From Bacteroidetes bacterium RIFCSPLOWO2_12_FULL_35_15 (GTDB lineage: Bacteria; Bacteroidota; Bacteroidia; 2-12-FULL-35-15): DNA of 64,000 bases. Positions 63,980-64,000 of the stretch are shown here, piece by piece. Both the position numbers and the translations under genes were made by a program. The stretch lies in assembly GCA_001769385.1 (NCBI GenBank), contig MEPB01000094.1, forward strand, positions 1 through 64,000. The letters run 5' to 3'. The notes under the pieces were generated by a model that saw only the letters and a program-made list of their open reading frames with translations, had not been told where the DNA came from and ran no database searches. Positions within the stretch are counted from its first letter, which is position 1, and every line of letters begins with the position of its first letter.

Positions 63980-64000
63980 ATGAATTTTTTTTAGATCTTC

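Overview
The window looks like chromosomal DNA of a low-GC Bacteroidota, most likely a Flavobacteriales or Sphingobacteriales-type lineage. Several exported proteins end in a type IX secretion (T9SS) sorting domain: the genes at 13173, 34539, 39740 and 62316. Promoters resemble the Bacteroidota TTG-N19-22-TAnnTTTG type, for example upstream of 28677. Families typical of the phylum recur, including DUF6526, GWxTD, GloVer repeats, NamZ/DUF1343, and patatin fused to an outer-membrane barrel. No plasmid, phage or transposase gene was found, so the species cannot be named from this window.

Layout. 1-9.7 kb: an RRM RNA-binding protein, a TPR/SpoIIE-type phosphatase, a class C beta-lactamase-like hydrolase, an alpha/beta hydrolase, an STAS-like protein and an ABC exporter. 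11-18 kb: a block of accessory genes, all on the minus strand, whose spacers from about 12.9 to 17.9 kb carry related palindrome-rich repeats. It holds a PHB-depolymerase-like esterase, a small lipoprotein, a T9SS protein, an antitoxin with a truncated toxin, an S41 peptidase and a small membrane protein. The arrangement resembles an integron-type cassette array without an integrase. 18-38.5 kb: NamZ, a LolC/E-like permease, a cytochrome c, cystathionine beta-synthase, a metal-receptor-like protein, a patatin/Omp85 protein, a membrane pyrophosphatase with an unusual Cys/Met-rich tail, a DEAD helicase with hemerythrin, a glycosyltransferase, an intact ParE-type toxin-antitoxin pair and MnmA. 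39-50.5 kb: a subtilisin, an AAA/DUF4143 ATPase, tRNA-Asp, a CPBP protease, PBP4, a thioesterase and a PlsC-like acyltransferase. 51.7-64 kb: a class III aminotransferase, a CoA-binding protein, an MFS transporter, tRNA-Ser, a GWxTD protein, a GT2, AroQ, a second cytochrome c, a second SpoIIE-type phosphatase with a PAS domain, a VOC protein, a cupredoxin and Maf.

The most striking non-coding feature is a set of mobile, gene-free elements. One family has GAGCCTGTTTAA ends and is flanked by TAA or another TNA triplet (1-190, 21363-21865, 51285-51524, and a decayed left end at 59781). A second family has TACCAATT ends and TTA flanks (38679-38825, 55914-56012). Several carry gtcatttcga palindromes, which also occur as 84-93 bp tandem arrays. 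One element has inserted exactly at the TAA stop codon of a cytochrome c gene, separating it from its terminator while the target duplication keeps the stop. The coding feature most worth a second look is the 184-residue tail, with 23 Cys and 22 Met, on the pyrophosphatase.
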